NCBI GenBank assembly: GCA_033032865.1
Contig: JAWHQI010000304.1
Coordinates: 2,827,001 to 2,891,000 of the forward strand
Length of the DNA stretch: 64,000 nt
Direction of reading: 5' to 3'
Source of the DNA: Dactylorhiza incarnata
Lineage: Eukaryota > Streptophyta > Magnoliopsida > Asparagales > Orchidaceae
Part shown: positions 31,818-43,504 of the stretch, piece after piece
Layout: each line of letters starts with the position of its first letter
Numbering within the stretch: the first letter of the stretch is position 1
The notes under the pieces: generated by a model
Database searches by the model: none
Seen by the model: only the letters and a program-made list of their open reading frames with translations
Told to the model about the DNA's origin: nothing
Translations under genes and position numbers: made by a program

Positions 31818-34800
31818 TTACTCTTCCGACTGGAGGCAAAGTTTCTCAGCGGTGCTCATGGGGGTAAGCTCGGGATTGCAGTTCTCCATCTTATATCTTG
31901 ATAGCAGGTTTCTGGTATATAGCTCCCAGGTTAAGAAAATGCCGTGAAGAAGTTGCTTGATTTGTAATCCTAAGAAAAACCTGAGATGGCCAAGATCAGT
32001 CATCTCATAGTGATTCTTCATTTTCTCTCTGAAGGTGTTGATTAGAAGTGGGCATGTCCCTGTAACGATTAGATAGTCTACATATAGACATACACTTGTG
32101 CACTCCTCTCTTTTGATGTAGAGTGAGGGTCATTCAGGCTCCTGGAGAAACCTTCATTGAGGAAATATCGATCTATGTTGTCGTCCGATCTATGTTGCTT
32201 TATTAAGTCTATATACTTTTGTTTCTTCTCCCCTTTTTTCGAAGCCAAGGGGCTGACAAACATATACCTCCTCTGCTAAATCTTCGTCGAGGAACGCTGA
32301 TTTTACATCAAGTTGATAGACGGGATATTGGTGTTGAGCGGCAATGACAAGGAGGAGTCTCATGGTTGTCATTCTTGCTACTGGTGCGAATGTTTCTTCA
32401 TAGTATTCTCCGGGTCTCTATGAGTATCCTTTTGCCACCATCCGGGCCTTGTGCTTGATAGAGGCTCCATCTTTAGTTTGTTTCAGCTTGTACACCCATT
32501 TTAGCCCGATGATTTCACGATTCTCTTGTTTGGGTACCAGAGACCAGGTGGAGTTTTTCTCAATTGCCTGTATTTCTTCTTTCATAGCCTTTTTCCAATC
32601 TTTATTTTTGATGATAGCTTCAAAGGAAATGAGTGTGGAAGCTAAGAGAGCAAGAAAGTCTCCTTTCTCATATATTTCTTCTAGTGATCTTGTCTTCCTA
32701 GGCGATGATGTATCTGAATCAGAGTCTGATTGGATAGACTCAGGATCTCTGGGCTTGACCAGGATGGAGTTCGGGAGAGATTCTGAATTAACCGGCAGTC
32801 CCATAGAGTGATTGAAGTGTTCAGAGTCTGATGTCCATGTGAATTCGGCATCTTCATCGAATGTTACATCTCTGGAAATGATGAGTTGGTTGGTAGTTGG
32901 TTCCAGGAGCCGATATCCTTTGCTTTGTTCACTATATCCGAGCAAAATGCATTTCTGGCTTGATTGTGCTAGCTTGTCCTTCTTCTCTGTATTCTTGCGT
33001 GCATATGCAATAGACCCAAACACTTTAAGATGAGAAATGTTGGGCTTTTCTCCAAATAGAGCCTTGTATGGTGTTGAGCTGGTTAGAGCCTTGGTGGGCA
33101 CCCTGTTCGGAATATAAACGGCAGTTGTTGTAGCTTCTGCCCACAAGAATTTGGGGCAATTCTTGTGAAGTAGTAGAGCTCTTGTCATCTCCACCACGCC
33201 ATTCTGCTGTGGTGTTCCTGCAGTAGTGAGTTCCCCGCGTATTCCATTTGCTTCACAAAAAGAGTTGAAATCAGTAGACAAAAACTCTCCTCTGTAACTA
33301 CGCATAGCTTTGATCCTTCTTTCCAGTTGATTCTTGATTTGATTTTTAAAGATTTTGAAGTAATTTAGTGCCTCTGACTTGAATTCTAAGTAATATATCC
33401 ACAATTAGCATATAGTATCTTTTGTCTCCAATAGACTTTGTGCTTGCAGGCCCCCACAAGTCTATGTGGAGTAAGTTTAATGGAGCAGTGGTCCTTCTAT
33501 GTGCAGCTTGAGGAAATGGCTGTCTGTGAGACTTGCTTCTGGCGCAGGTGTCACATACTTCTTTTTCAAATTTCAGTGATGGTATCCCATCTACTAGACT
33601 TTTTTGTTGCATTGTTTTTAAAGCAGGGAAATTTGCATGGCCGAGCCTATGATGCCACAGTTTTTCTAGAGTGCAACCCTACTTGTAGGAGAGGCCACTC
33701 GAGCCTACTGGTTTCAGATTTAAGGCAAAGATGTTGCTGGAATTCATTTTAGCTGAGGCTATGAGGTTGCGTGAGCGTGTGTAAAAAATGTGACATTCTG
33801 TTCTTTCAAAGATGACTTTATAACCTCTCTTGAGCAATTGACCAATACTAAGAAGATTTTGTGTTAGGGTCGGCACAAATTGGACATTGGTAACTAATTT
33901 GTGCTCACCAGAGTTGGTTTCTATTGCAATTGTTCCTCTCCCCTCTATCTTCTCTGTTTTCCCATCACCTAGGATTACTCCTGATTTGAAAATCTCATCA
34001 AGCGAGATAAAAAATGCTTAGTCATTGACCATATGGCTGGAGCAGCCGCTGTCAATGAACCAAACTGGGCCCGACCTCATGCCTTTACTAGTTTGACAGG
34101 TAAATAGAGAACTATCTGATGATGTGTCTTGGTCTGTTTCACTAAATTTTGCCTCTTCCTTCTTGTTGTGCCATCAATTTTTCTCGGAGTAGTTCTGGAT
34201 TTTACACTTCTTACACTTGAAGAAGCAGTCCTCGTGTCGTGTTTCTACTTCTTGCATATGATGCAGGACGTGGCTTGAATTTCATTGAAGTTCCCTTTCC
34301 CTTTCAGGTTTTTCTTGGGATTGAAGTGGTGATTTTCGGTTTTCTCCTCCCTTGTTTTTCTTTTTCTCCATATAAGGCTTCTTAAAATTGATTTTAGATT
34401 GAAATGCCTTATCAAGAGAGGGGGAGTTGTTAAGGAAGAGATCTTCATGTGATTGGAGTGAACCCATCAGTTCTACAACTGTGAGTTTTTCCAAATCATG
34501 TGCTTCTAACATGGATGAGGCAATGTGATTATGTGTCTTAGGTAGAGATCGTAGAATTTTTTCTACGACCTGCTGTTCATCCAGCAATCCCCCCAAATTT
34601 CTGATTTGGTTAACTGTTACGCATACACTTTCCCGCAGGTGGATCCCCCGGATGGAGATCATCGACGCACGCATAGGGAAGCCGCCGCACTTACTTGGGG
34701 CACACGCATGGAAGCCGCCATGATTTTCCTTTTTAAATTATGTGTTATTTAATAATTAATTAAATGATATTTAATTAATATTAAGTAATAATTAAATGTA

Positions 34801-35478
34801 TTAAATGTATTAAATGTATTGTCTTAATTAGTGTCTTATTTTGTGTGCCCTCCCTCATCTATATAAGAGGGAGGAGTTGGAGTTGTAGGGTATGCTTGGA
34901 ATGTATGAAAGCTTTTATAGGGTTGCTCCCTAAGTTCATCTTTCTCCTTCCTCCTTTCGTCTCGCCTTCCACCGCCGGCCCTCCCCCTTGCCGGATTCTT
35001 CTTCTCTTCCCCGATCTAATTTCTAAACGGTAACATTAACAATATTAGTAACTCTTGCAAAGAAGTTTTGAGTTGATTCTCCTTCTTGCATGAATATGGC
35101 ATCGAACTGTCTTCTTAAAGTTTTATCTTTATTACCCTTTTCGAGCCTTTGTATTCATTCTCAAGCCTCTCCCAAGCCTCTTGAGCTGTCTTGGATCCCA
35201 TGATTCTGGGATATATAGTTTCTGAAATTGCTTGTTTGATAAGGTGCAGTGCCAAGGAATCTCGCATCATCTCCTCCTTGCTGATCTTTGGTGGTGTGTT
35301 GTCGCTTGTCGGTTGCCTTGCTTGATGGTGTAGGCCCGTTGCGTACAATCTCCCACAGATCCTGGGAACGAAGCAGCGATTCCATCTTGTCGCTCCATTG
35401 CTCATACAGCTCTCATGTGAAGATCGGGATAGAGGAATGGATGTAGCTTGGGGTTGAGTGTGTAGATGATGAAGCCAT
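31818..35478 (-). pseudogene. Gag-Pol of Copia-W, many breaks
   Basis: Starts at the ATG at 35478 (MASSSTHSTPSY) just after the primer site. Pieces in order: gag N-terminus (ELYEQWSDKMESLLRSQDLW, 35420-35115, with a stop before it); solo LTR; gag C-terminal part (34605-34282; QVVEKILRSLPKTHNHI); protease (FIDSGCSSHMVND near 34050); GAG-pre-integrase (about 33612-33480, CDTCARSKSHRQPF); integrase with TPQQNGVVE (about 33200); RT (32480-31818; YQLDVKSAFL near 32310, DLGHLRFFLGLQ near 31985). Several stops and frameshifts lie between blocks, and the YVDD region near 32080 is lost. Not functional. Confidence 0.88.
34615..35035 (+). mobile_element. Solo LTR, 421 bp, inserted in Copia-W gag, target duplication TTAAC
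   Basis: Begins TGTTACGCATACAC and ends CGGTAACA, flanked by TTAAC at 34610-34614 and 35036-35040. Gag homology resumes on both sides. TATA box near 34859 (CTATATAAGAGGG) gives plus orientation. Family unknown; it could also be a very short non-coding element. Confidence 0.85.
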
Positions 35479-35530
35479 TGAGGTTTTGAGACTAATCGAT
35501 GAGATCTCCAACCTGTAGATCTGATACCAC

Positions 35531-35840
35531 TGATAGAATAGAAGAAGATGATATTTGGGGGAAATAGGATTTGAAGTTTTACTTGATCAAAATTTTACTG
35601 CTCAATATATGATGCGTACAGGTACATATTTATACTCATACAAGAAACTTCTGGAATCAATTATTAAGGCACTTAGTTGGCCGGTTACAGGTTTGGCCAG
35701 CTACATTAGTTTAATTATTATTTAAGAGGCTACATTTCATAGGCGCTGATTTCGTTTTACAGTAATATCCTGGGCGATGAAGAAGAGGGTCTTCACCATG
35801 GAGGAGTTCCAGATTAAATTGTCCCTAAGAAAACATAACA
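35531..35840 (-). repeat. 5' LTR of Copia-W
   Basis: Minus strand TGTTATGTTTTC ... TATTCTATCA, about 310 bp, ending next to the primer site; minus-strand TATA near 35625. The partner LTR is absent, so the outer boundary is inferred from the TG end. Confidence 0.6.
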
Positions 35841-36029
35841 TTACCAAAAAATATAATCAATAATTAAGTCACTAAACTAGACTATGGGTGCCCATTATCG
35901 CACCAATCCCTGCCTCTCGAAACCATCTTTGTCCTCAAGGAGCAAAACCTAGAAACTTCTAATGCAGATCATGGAGATTCTCCCAGAAAGCATCTTCTTG
36001 CACCGCAACCACCAACACTATTAGGATAT

Positions 36030-36950
36030 TGCGATGACAACAAGGTGCTCTTCAACATTAGGGTAAAAGAGGATGCAATTAAGCTTTGGGAGAAGCTTGA
36101 AAGGCTGTATTTGAGCAAGACGTTGACCACGAGATTGTTGTTGAAATAACGACTGCATAGCCTGAAGATGCAGAGGGTGGTAACTTGTAGGAGAACTTCA
36201 ACGTGTTGAATGACCTCTCATCCAATTGCACGTGGTTAGTATGAAGGTGGAGGAAGAATACAATGTCCTCTTGTTCTTACCTCGCTCCTGATGTCCTACA
36301 AGCATATGATGACTACGCCCCTGTATGGGAAGGATGCAGTAGGGCTGGAGGTGGTCACATCTTTGTTGTTGCCCATTCAGATGTTGGCGGACCACTCTTT
36401 TAGGGTCAGCAACTGCTTATAGTAAGAAGACGGGGGAGATCATTCAATATGGGATTGAGAGGTGTTGGACCTCGATTAGCATCGAAGAAGGGGCAATTTG
36501 TTACCACTGTAGGAAAAACAACCACATTAGGAGGAACTGCCTGCAATATGCCTAGAGTTTTGGGGACGCCCAGAATGCGGGCAAGGTGATACTAGACCTG
36601 TGAGTTGAGACTGATGATGCCCTCACCATCACTGTGAGTCATTGTGACTTTGATAATTAAATATTGGATCTTAGTGCTTCACAACATATCTGCTTAGATG
36701 CGGCGATATTCAGTTCACTGGATGTGATGATTATATTAGTCTTTTTGGGTGATAACACAAGTTGTAAGGTCACGGGGACATGAACATTAGACATCTGTAC
36801 GCATGACAAAGTAGCGTGTATGCTTGAGCGGCTACATCTGGTACCCAAGCTATGCAGGAATATGATATCATTGGGCAGATTGGGCTCATGTGACTGTAAC
36901 TTTGCGTTGAGAGGAGTCCTGGTGATGACATGTGAGTGCGTCGTGCTCAT
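36030..36950 (+). pseudogene. Ancient Ty1/copia gag-protease fossil
   Basis: Plus-strand frames, broken by many stops and shifts, read KLWEKLERLYLSKTL (near 36090), then a zinc-knuckle remnant CYHCRKNNHIRRNC (near 36500) and a protease-like stretch (VFLGDNTSCKVTG near 36740, LCRNMISLGRLGS near 36850). The order is right for copia. Its level of decay makes it the oldest coding remnant recognised here. No LTRs found. Confidence 0.7.
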
Positions 36951-37448
36951 GTGAGTTGTACAATTCGATAGTTTTACCGATTAATGTGGACCACAATGCG
37001 AGGTGATGCACTTATAATTTTTGCTGGTGACTTTGTGGATGCTCGAGCGGGTATAGTGGATCGCCCTTTGGTTACTCGAGTTCGACGAGTCAATTCTGCG
37101 ATTCTGGTGCGTCGACATCACAGATGTGAGTTAGATCAGGGGTGGAGTCAACTTGCGGTAAATCGACTAACGCCTCAGGCTTGAGGTGGTGCTCAGTGCA
37201 GTTGGTGATACGTGCAGACAGTGCTGCGTGCAAGTGGTGACTCTGATCCTGAATAAAAGTGGTCTTCTTTTAGTTTGGTATGTTCTTTTGTGTTGAACCA
37301 GTCTTTAGATTGGTTCAGAAGCCTTGTTTTTAGGTCTTTGAGAAGACCTAGCAGACTTACTCGGCATAGAGCTGCCAAAGGATGACCTCGTTAGAACCGT
37401 GAGCTGTAGAAGATCCCGATACCAGAGCGACAAAGGGCGGCGATAGGT
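36951..37448. other. Unassigned spacer
   Basis: Probably further decayed retroelement sequence; no domain recognised. Confidence 0.3.
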
Positions 37449-37644
37449 TGTGTGCACTTGCATTTTCTCGCATCTTTAGGGCCGTTGTTGGCCGATTATA
37501 TTTGGTCGTGATTGTTTGCTTGTCATCTTGGGTTTGGGCTTTGCATCATCACATCCGCCTATAGATTCGTCCTGCGTCAAATGGTGTTAGAGCTGGTTGC
37601 GAGCACTCTTTTGATACTCAGTCATTGAGTCTATAGGTTCCTTC

Positions 37645-38766
37645 ATGGCTATGGATCGCCATTATTCCTCTCCTCTATTTGGGGATCCCGAATCCATTTA
37701 CACCCGCTCTCTTAGAGCCCTTTCAGAGAGATTCTCATATTACTACAATGATTATTCTCGATCGCAGCACACCACTTCTAGAGATCGTGTCGACCCCTCG
37801 ACACGATCCTGCTATTCTAGGGACGATCACTACGAGGATTTTCATCGTCCATGTACCTGCACGCGGGCGGATCGTGTTGATCCTTTAACACGACTCGATT
37901 ACCTTAGGGATGATTATTACCAGAATAGTCATTTTGAGAGAGATCTTGAGTGTCAGCTTTGTGTTGTTGCCCCATCTTTTGACGGCTCATCGAGTCCCGA
38001 TTCCTTTAGTTATTGACTTGTGGATATGTAATATTACCTTGATCATTGTGAATTATTCGGTGAGCGACGCGTAAAATTTGCGAAACTTAGACTGCTAGAT
38101 CATGCGAGGTCATATTGGTTTAGCATTAAGAGGACCCGTGAGCGAGATCATCTCCACCGCATCACTAGTTGGGTGGAGATGAAGTGTAGGTTGTGTCGAA
38201 GGTATTTGCCCGCATCCTATCAGAGTTGCCTACTTGAGCAATTATTCTCCTTTCAGCAAGGATCCATGTCCATCGCTGAGTATAAAGATCATTTTGAAGA
38301 GTTGGTAGTGAGGACCGACATCCGAGAGGAGCCAACTATGACCGCCTCCCAATTTTGTTTTGGACTTCGATCTGAGATACGTGTTGAGCTGACTTATCAC
38401 TACTCGAAGTCCCTCGAGCAAACATTCCAGCTCACCCTTCATTATGAGCAGTGCTTTAGATACACTAGAGGTAGTCGAGTGGATGCGCAGCTTGGATTCA
38501 CTAGTATGAGTCCCTCCCATTCTGAGACCACCACTTTGATTGCTCTTGCCCTGACGGACACGATAAAAGTGATACCCGAGACTAATTTCTCTCACCCCAG
38601 TGAGGTACTGAGTCTGGTGAGTGGTCGATCCTTTGATTCTGATTCATTTCATGTGATCCTGATTGAGAGTGAGTCTAAGCGACCAAGTGATCCTATGGCG
38701 ATGTGTCTTTACCCTATCCTTTGCAGTGACTCCGTTATTGCCCCGATCATTTACTCGCCCCTGTGA
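37645..38766 (+). pseudogene. Gag of Gyp-V, with stops
   Basis: From the ATG at 37645 (MAMDRHYSSPLFGD) the N-terminus carries a duplicated segment (DRVDPSTRSCYSRDDHYE and DRVDPLTRLDYLRDDYYQ). A stop at 38014-38016 and another soon after interrupt the frame. It continues with the Retrotrans_gag core (38048-38480): ELFGERRVKFAKLRLLDHA, then ITSWVEMKCRLCRRYLPASY and FQQGSMSIAEYKDHFEEL. The tail to 38766 is Ser/Thr-rich with no zinc knuckle seen. The gag core matches the common plant gypsy form. Not functional as it stands. Confidence 0.75.
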
Positions 38767-41257
38767 GCATGTTCACTTAAGTTTCCCCATATCGTCATGG
38801 CGAGTCATATTCCGAGTGAAGGTCGAGACTCGAGGGCCTATTATTGAATTTATAGTCGTTGTCCCTCTTCTCGAGGACACTACTATTATCAATGACACTC
38901 ATCTTAAAGATCATCTTGCTACGTCTAAATTCTTTGTTGAGCCCCCCGTTGAGCCTATTGGAGGGCCACTTGCCGAGTTCTTCCTTTTAGGAGACATTCA
39001 ACCGACCCCGATGTTACATCCTTGTGTCCTTGTCTCACATGTCCTTTTAGATCATCGCGCTCACGATGAATTTACAAACTCACCTCCTGGTGAGCCTCAT
39101 GATGGGATTATCATTTGAGAGGTACCTATCAAACCCGTGCGCCACACTCTTTTGTCACCATCGACGATGTTCCTTTGGGTGATGGCGTCATTCACGTCGA
39201 ATTTTTCTATCGACCACCCGGTGACCCTCCTGATGATTTGCATCCCTTACGAGATATTTGACATTTCCTGATTCCACAACTCACTGCCAATGTCTCAGTC
39301 AGTTGGGTGTTCTCCGTACACCCAAGGAACTTCCAGATAAACCACCCATTTTTAGGAACTTCCACCGCCACGTAGAATCTGCATTTAGTAAGTCTGCTGA
39401 GATCGCCATTTTGCATTTTCATTTGTTGCATGGTTGCATGTCATGTTCCGACATAATGTTATATGAAATAATGAACATTTTAAAACTTGAGCCGGTAATC
39501 ACGTGAGAAAACAAATATTCAAAGAGGGTGATTGTGTGATGATTTGCATATTATTTGAGAGGTTTCCATTCGGACAACTATGAATCTAAGTGTTAGGAGA
39601 ATAAGTCCATACATTGTCTTGAGAGAGTCTGAGTCAAATTTTTTCGAGCTTAATATTACTAGGAATATGGTTGTTTCTCCGGTTCTCAATGCTGTGGATT
39701 CGACTCTAGATGCGGAGCCACCTAGTTTTGGACCTTCAACCTTTCCTTTTAACTTCAGTGCACACCATCCTTATAGCCTTTCATATGCCCCTGACCTCCA
39801 CTACAGCTCTACCCATTACCATTGTATCCCTACCCTTCACCTTTGCGGTGGGTTGCTTACTACATGGGAGCCACGACTAGTTCAATGGTATGATGACCTT
39901 ATGCAGAGACACTTCCTACCTGGAGTGACAGAGAGTCTTACCTGGCTTGCGTTGGGAGCATATAGTCTTAATTCACCGAAGATGAATGTTTCCGAGCCAG
40001 AGAGATTGATGGAGATCGGTGACTTTTGGATCATCAGATGGATGATCGGATGACGCCATTGCGTTCGTCGCGATTTTTCACATTTTGTATGTATTTTATT
40101 TTATTTTTGTGGACTTATATTTTGGGTGTTATGTTAAAATATCCATCGGGCGATCGTGATCTTTGGATATACTTAACCTAACTCCCCCCTTTATATGCTA
40201 CGAGCAGCCGCATGAAATGGACATCGAGAGTTACTGTTTTCCCTGGAGAAAACTGCTCGGTCTCGCTGGTGCCGATTCCAGCCCTCCACGTTGCGACGCC
40301 GTGGAGCCTCTGCCTCCTTGTCGCCGCTCTCCACCCCCCAGACTCCGGTGAACCCCTTCCTTCTCCAGTCATCCACCACTCTCCCTCAGCCGATTTCCCC
40401 GCTACAACCTCAAAACCGCCGCCTGGAGCCTCTTCCAGCCGCCTCCCACCTCTCAAGTTCACTCCGACGGCCCCTCTAGAAGCCCTACCAGCCCCCAATC
40501 TCCTGTTCCTGTCAAACCCCGCTGTCCAGCCCCTCCCCGCTGTCATACCCTGCTGTCCAGCCCCTCCTCGCTGTCAAAATCTGCTGTTCAGCCCCCTCTC
40601 ACACCAAACCGACCCCATCCTGGCTTCCCCTTCTCATCCAGCCTTCATCCCCCTTCTCTAAGCCCACAATAATTTCCTACCAGCCTCCCCTGCATCACCC
40701 CACAGCCCGCAAACACTCCCCCAGCCCAGGTCTGCCACTATACCCCACGAAACAACCCTCCCATTCCCTTCCAGCTCATAAACAGCCTACTCCCTCGCAG
40801 ATTGCCCCCGTTCCAGCAGATCATACCATATTTCCTCCACTAAACAGCCTCCTCTCCGCATTAACCACCGGACAGTCACAACTACTTGCCAGATTGCATT
40901 TGCCACGCCGACGGCCTCCGGATTTGTGCCATTACACCAACAACTCTTTAGGGTGAGATCCACATTTATTTTCATGTCTTTTACATTCGCACGGATACAC
41001 TTCTATTGCTAGTATTATCGTGCTTGATTAATTTGACTAGTCATTTTTTGTAAGTGTCTCATTGCCCTGCACCAAGTTCTAGTACTTTCAATCAGTTGCA
41101 ATTGTTACTTGTTAACCTAATTTGAAATTTGATATTGATTGTGATGAAATGCGCGAATAGTTTAAAATCAATATTGCTTAATTAATTGCACGTCGGAACT
41201 TATTGTATGATTAAATCAATCTCATTCGCATTAGATTTAAGGTTTATGTCGTATGGT
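38767..41257 (+). other. Interior of Gyp-V without recognised pol
   Basis: Frames at 38663-39118 and 39580-40053 (NMVVSPVLNAVDSTLDAEPP, then GGLLTTWEPRLVQWYDDL) are not recognised. 40212-40661 is proline/serine-rich with a tandem word GCTGTCCAGCCCCTCC (about 40515-40600) and may be captured host sequence. Nothing here resembles protease, RT, RNase H or integrase. Confidence 0.4.
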
Positions 41258-41638
41258 TGTGTGCACTTGCATCTTCTCGCATCTTTAGGGTCGTTGTTGG
41301 CCGATTATATTTGGTTGTGATGGTTTGCATGTCATCTTGGGTTAGGGCACTTTGCATCGTCGCATCCACCTATAGATTTGTCCTGCGTCCCGTTGTAGGT
41401 CGAACAATCTATTAATTCACAACCACTTATTGAGTGAAATCATATCCATAAATTAGTAACAAAAAAATAAAAAAGCTTCCATTGTTATTAAGTTATAGAA
41501 AATTCATGAATCCAAGGGTTCATAATAAGTTGTTCATTACGTAGAACAAAACGATCACACAAAATAACAAAGTAGATTTTGATTTGTCAAAGGAATGTGA
41601 ATTGATATGGACAAATGGCAATTCCCAAGTGCTTTTTC

Positions 41639-41845
41639 TTATGTAATTCCTATTTCAACAGGAGCTTGGTGAGTCGATCCGCCTACATATGCAGCTTTTA
41701 CTATTATATCGGGACTTACTCCAGCTATTGCCGGAGGTAAAACATAGTGGATTTCTTTTCTCCTTTCATTGATTTTTTTCACGGCGGATGAATAATTTGA
41801 TAAGCCAAAGTTTTTTTTCTTACTCAAAACAAAGTTTACAAACAT
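41639..41845 (-). pseudogene. rps7: Plastid rps7-like fragment
   Basis: Minus-strand frame of 68 codons containing AVKKINERRKEIHYVLPPAI, then VSPDIIVKAAYVGGSTHQ and APVEIGIT. The GVxPDIxVKxxxVGGSTHQxPxEIG pattern is the conserved core of bacterial-type ribosomal protein S7 as encoded in plastids; plant mitochondrial S7 differs there. N- and C-terminal parts are missing and a stop follows EIGIT. Best read as a decayed transfer of plastid DNA to the nucleus. A nuclear gene fragment of another S7 form is possible. Confidence 0.6.
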
Positions 41846-42229
41846 GTGAACTAATGGATTATCATAAATTGATTACTGGTTTTCAATGTATGTATATGCA
41901 TGTAATGTTTTCAGATGCGAGCGCATAAAATAAACATTTTATAGCTTTATAACTGAGCTGCACCAAGTTTGTATCATTTTCTAACTATTCCAATTTTCTA
42001 AGGTAATATGGCTTGCAACCTAGAACTCGTACTCAAATAATGACTTAAGTGTGTATAGAGGTGTGATTTTGCGGTGGTGATGCTCTGGAGGTGTTACGGC
42101 ACGGGAAAGATGCTGGCGGGGGAGTTCGGGAGGGTTGAAGTGTTGCCTTATCTGGGCAGTCCATAACTACGAGGGATGTTACTGTGGTGGGATGCCGAGC
42201 GGCTGGTAATGGGAGGGTAGTGGCTGGGA
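41846..42229. other. Spacer without recognised gene
   Basis: Nothing recognised; may include further plastid-like flank. Confidence 0.3.
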
Positions 42230-42515
42230 GTTGGCTGCGGATGAGAAGGGGGGTCGGGGAAGGAGATGAAGGGAGATGGCGGTTGTGGGGTTGCAGAGAA
42301 GGGGGGGGGGGGGGGGGGCAGGGAAGGAGATGAAGGGAGATGGCGGTTGTGGGGTTGGCTGCAGGTGAGGAGGGGTTAAGGAAGAAAGAGGAGGGAGGCG
42401 GCGGCTGTAGGGGAAAGCTACGGGTGAGGAGGGGGTCAGGGAAGGAGGATGGCGGGGATACATCCGCTATGGGGGCTGGCTGCGGGTGAGGAGGGGGTCG
42501 GTTAAGGAGAAGGGT
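42230..42515. repeat. G-rich minisatellite, about 60-bp unit, five degenerate copies
   Basis: Units begin GGCTGCGGGTGAGAAGGGGG and contain GGAGATGAAGGGAGATGG and GGTTGTGGGG. One unit has a G run of about 18 (42301-42318). Confidence 0.75.
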
Positions 42516-42905
42516 GTAAATCTAAGAGTTGTCACATAGGGGCTTACAAAATCACATTGTGAGAGGATCAGCGGTTTCACAAAAATCTGAACTAAAACCT
42601 CGATACCTTTCGCCTCTAACATACACGTGTATAAATAGGGAAAAGAGAGCTTGGGCAACCGGTATGGATGTGCTACGTGTCAACAAGTAACGTCGTCGGG
42701 ATATTGTCGGAGGTGGTGTTGGAAGCGGAGATACAAGTGAGTCAAGCTCAACCCATAGAGAATGCGAAGTGGAGGAATAAGGGGAGGCTTGCTCAACCCT
42801 AACCCTATAATGAGGATGAAGAGGAAAGAACTAAAGAGAGAGAAAGAGTGCTAGAGAGAGGAAGAGAACTTTCATAATTTTATTCATAATAATTCATAAC
42901 CCAAG
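42516..42905. other. Left flank of the second Tat element
   Basis: No gene seen. The bases just before the LTR (CCAAG, 42901-42905) would be its target duplication, but the matching right end is not in view. Confidence 0.35.
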
Positions 42906-43504
42906 TGTACAACCCTGTATTCGCCGAGTGGGTCCCCGGGGCCCAAGATGTCATTAGACCCAATATTTTTTAAGAGGCACTGCCTCAGGAAAGAGGGGCG
43001 GGTGAACATTCGGACGGGATCAAGTCCGAGGAGCCATGCCAGGTTATTCCCAGCAGAAGGATGAGTAGGGAGGCAGCCGACCTCCCACTCTCCCGGCTCC
43101 AAGATTGGGGGCGAGCGGGGAGGCAGTCGGCCTCCCGTTCGCTGAGCCCCAAGAGAGGGGGCGAGTGGAGGGGCGGCCTGCCCCTACTCGCCCAACCCCA
43201 AGGGGGCGAGTGGAGGGGCGGCTTGCCCCCACTCACCCAGCCCCAAGGGGGCGAGTGGAGGGGCGGTCTGCCCCCACTCGCCCAGCCCCAAGGGGGCGAG
43301 TGGAGGGGGGCCTGCCCCCACTCGCCCAGCCCCAAGGGGGCGAGTGGAGGGGCGGCTTGCCCCCACTTGCCCAGCCCCAGGGGGGCGAGCGAGGGAGGCG
43401 GCCTGCTCCCTGCTCGCCCGACCCCAGCAAGGGGGCGAACGAGGGAGGCGTCCTGCCCCCTGCTCGCCCGGCCCCAGTAAGGGGGCGAGCGAGGGAGGCG
43501 GCCT
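42906..43504 (+). repeat. Tat-2 5' LTR, left part, with hairpin-unit array
   Basis: Begins TGTACAACCCTG. From about 43060 it is an array of 45-50-bp units; each has complementary ends (GGGCGAGTGG ... CCACTCGCCC, or GGGCGAGCGAGGG ... CCCTGCTCGCCC), so each can fold as a hairpin. About eight units lie here and six in the right part. Protein frames through it are artefacts. Confidence 0.88.

Larger units (their letters stand above)
31800..35840 (-). mobile_element. Ty1/copia retrotransposon, minus strand, 3'-truncated (element Copia-W)
   Basis: On the minus strand: 5' LTR (35840-35531), primer site (TGGTATCAGATC, complement of 35518-35529), gag, protease, integrase, RT. It stops in the RT/RNase H region near 31800; RNase H end and 3' LTR are missing. 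A solo LTR of another family (34615-35035) is inserted in gag. Confidence 0.85.
37449..41390 (+). mobile_element. Gag-only Ty3/gypsy-like element with very short LTRs (element Gyp-V)
   Basis: Direct repeats of about 131-133 bp (37449-37579 and 41258-41390) start TGTGTGCACTTGCAT and end TCCTGCGTC(A/C). After the left copy comes a primer-site-like ATGGTGTTAGAGC, a degraded match to tRNA-iMet. The interior has a gypsy gag but no RT or integrase, then unidentified frames. No target duplication is visible, and the LTRs could be longer but diverged. Confidence 0.6.
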
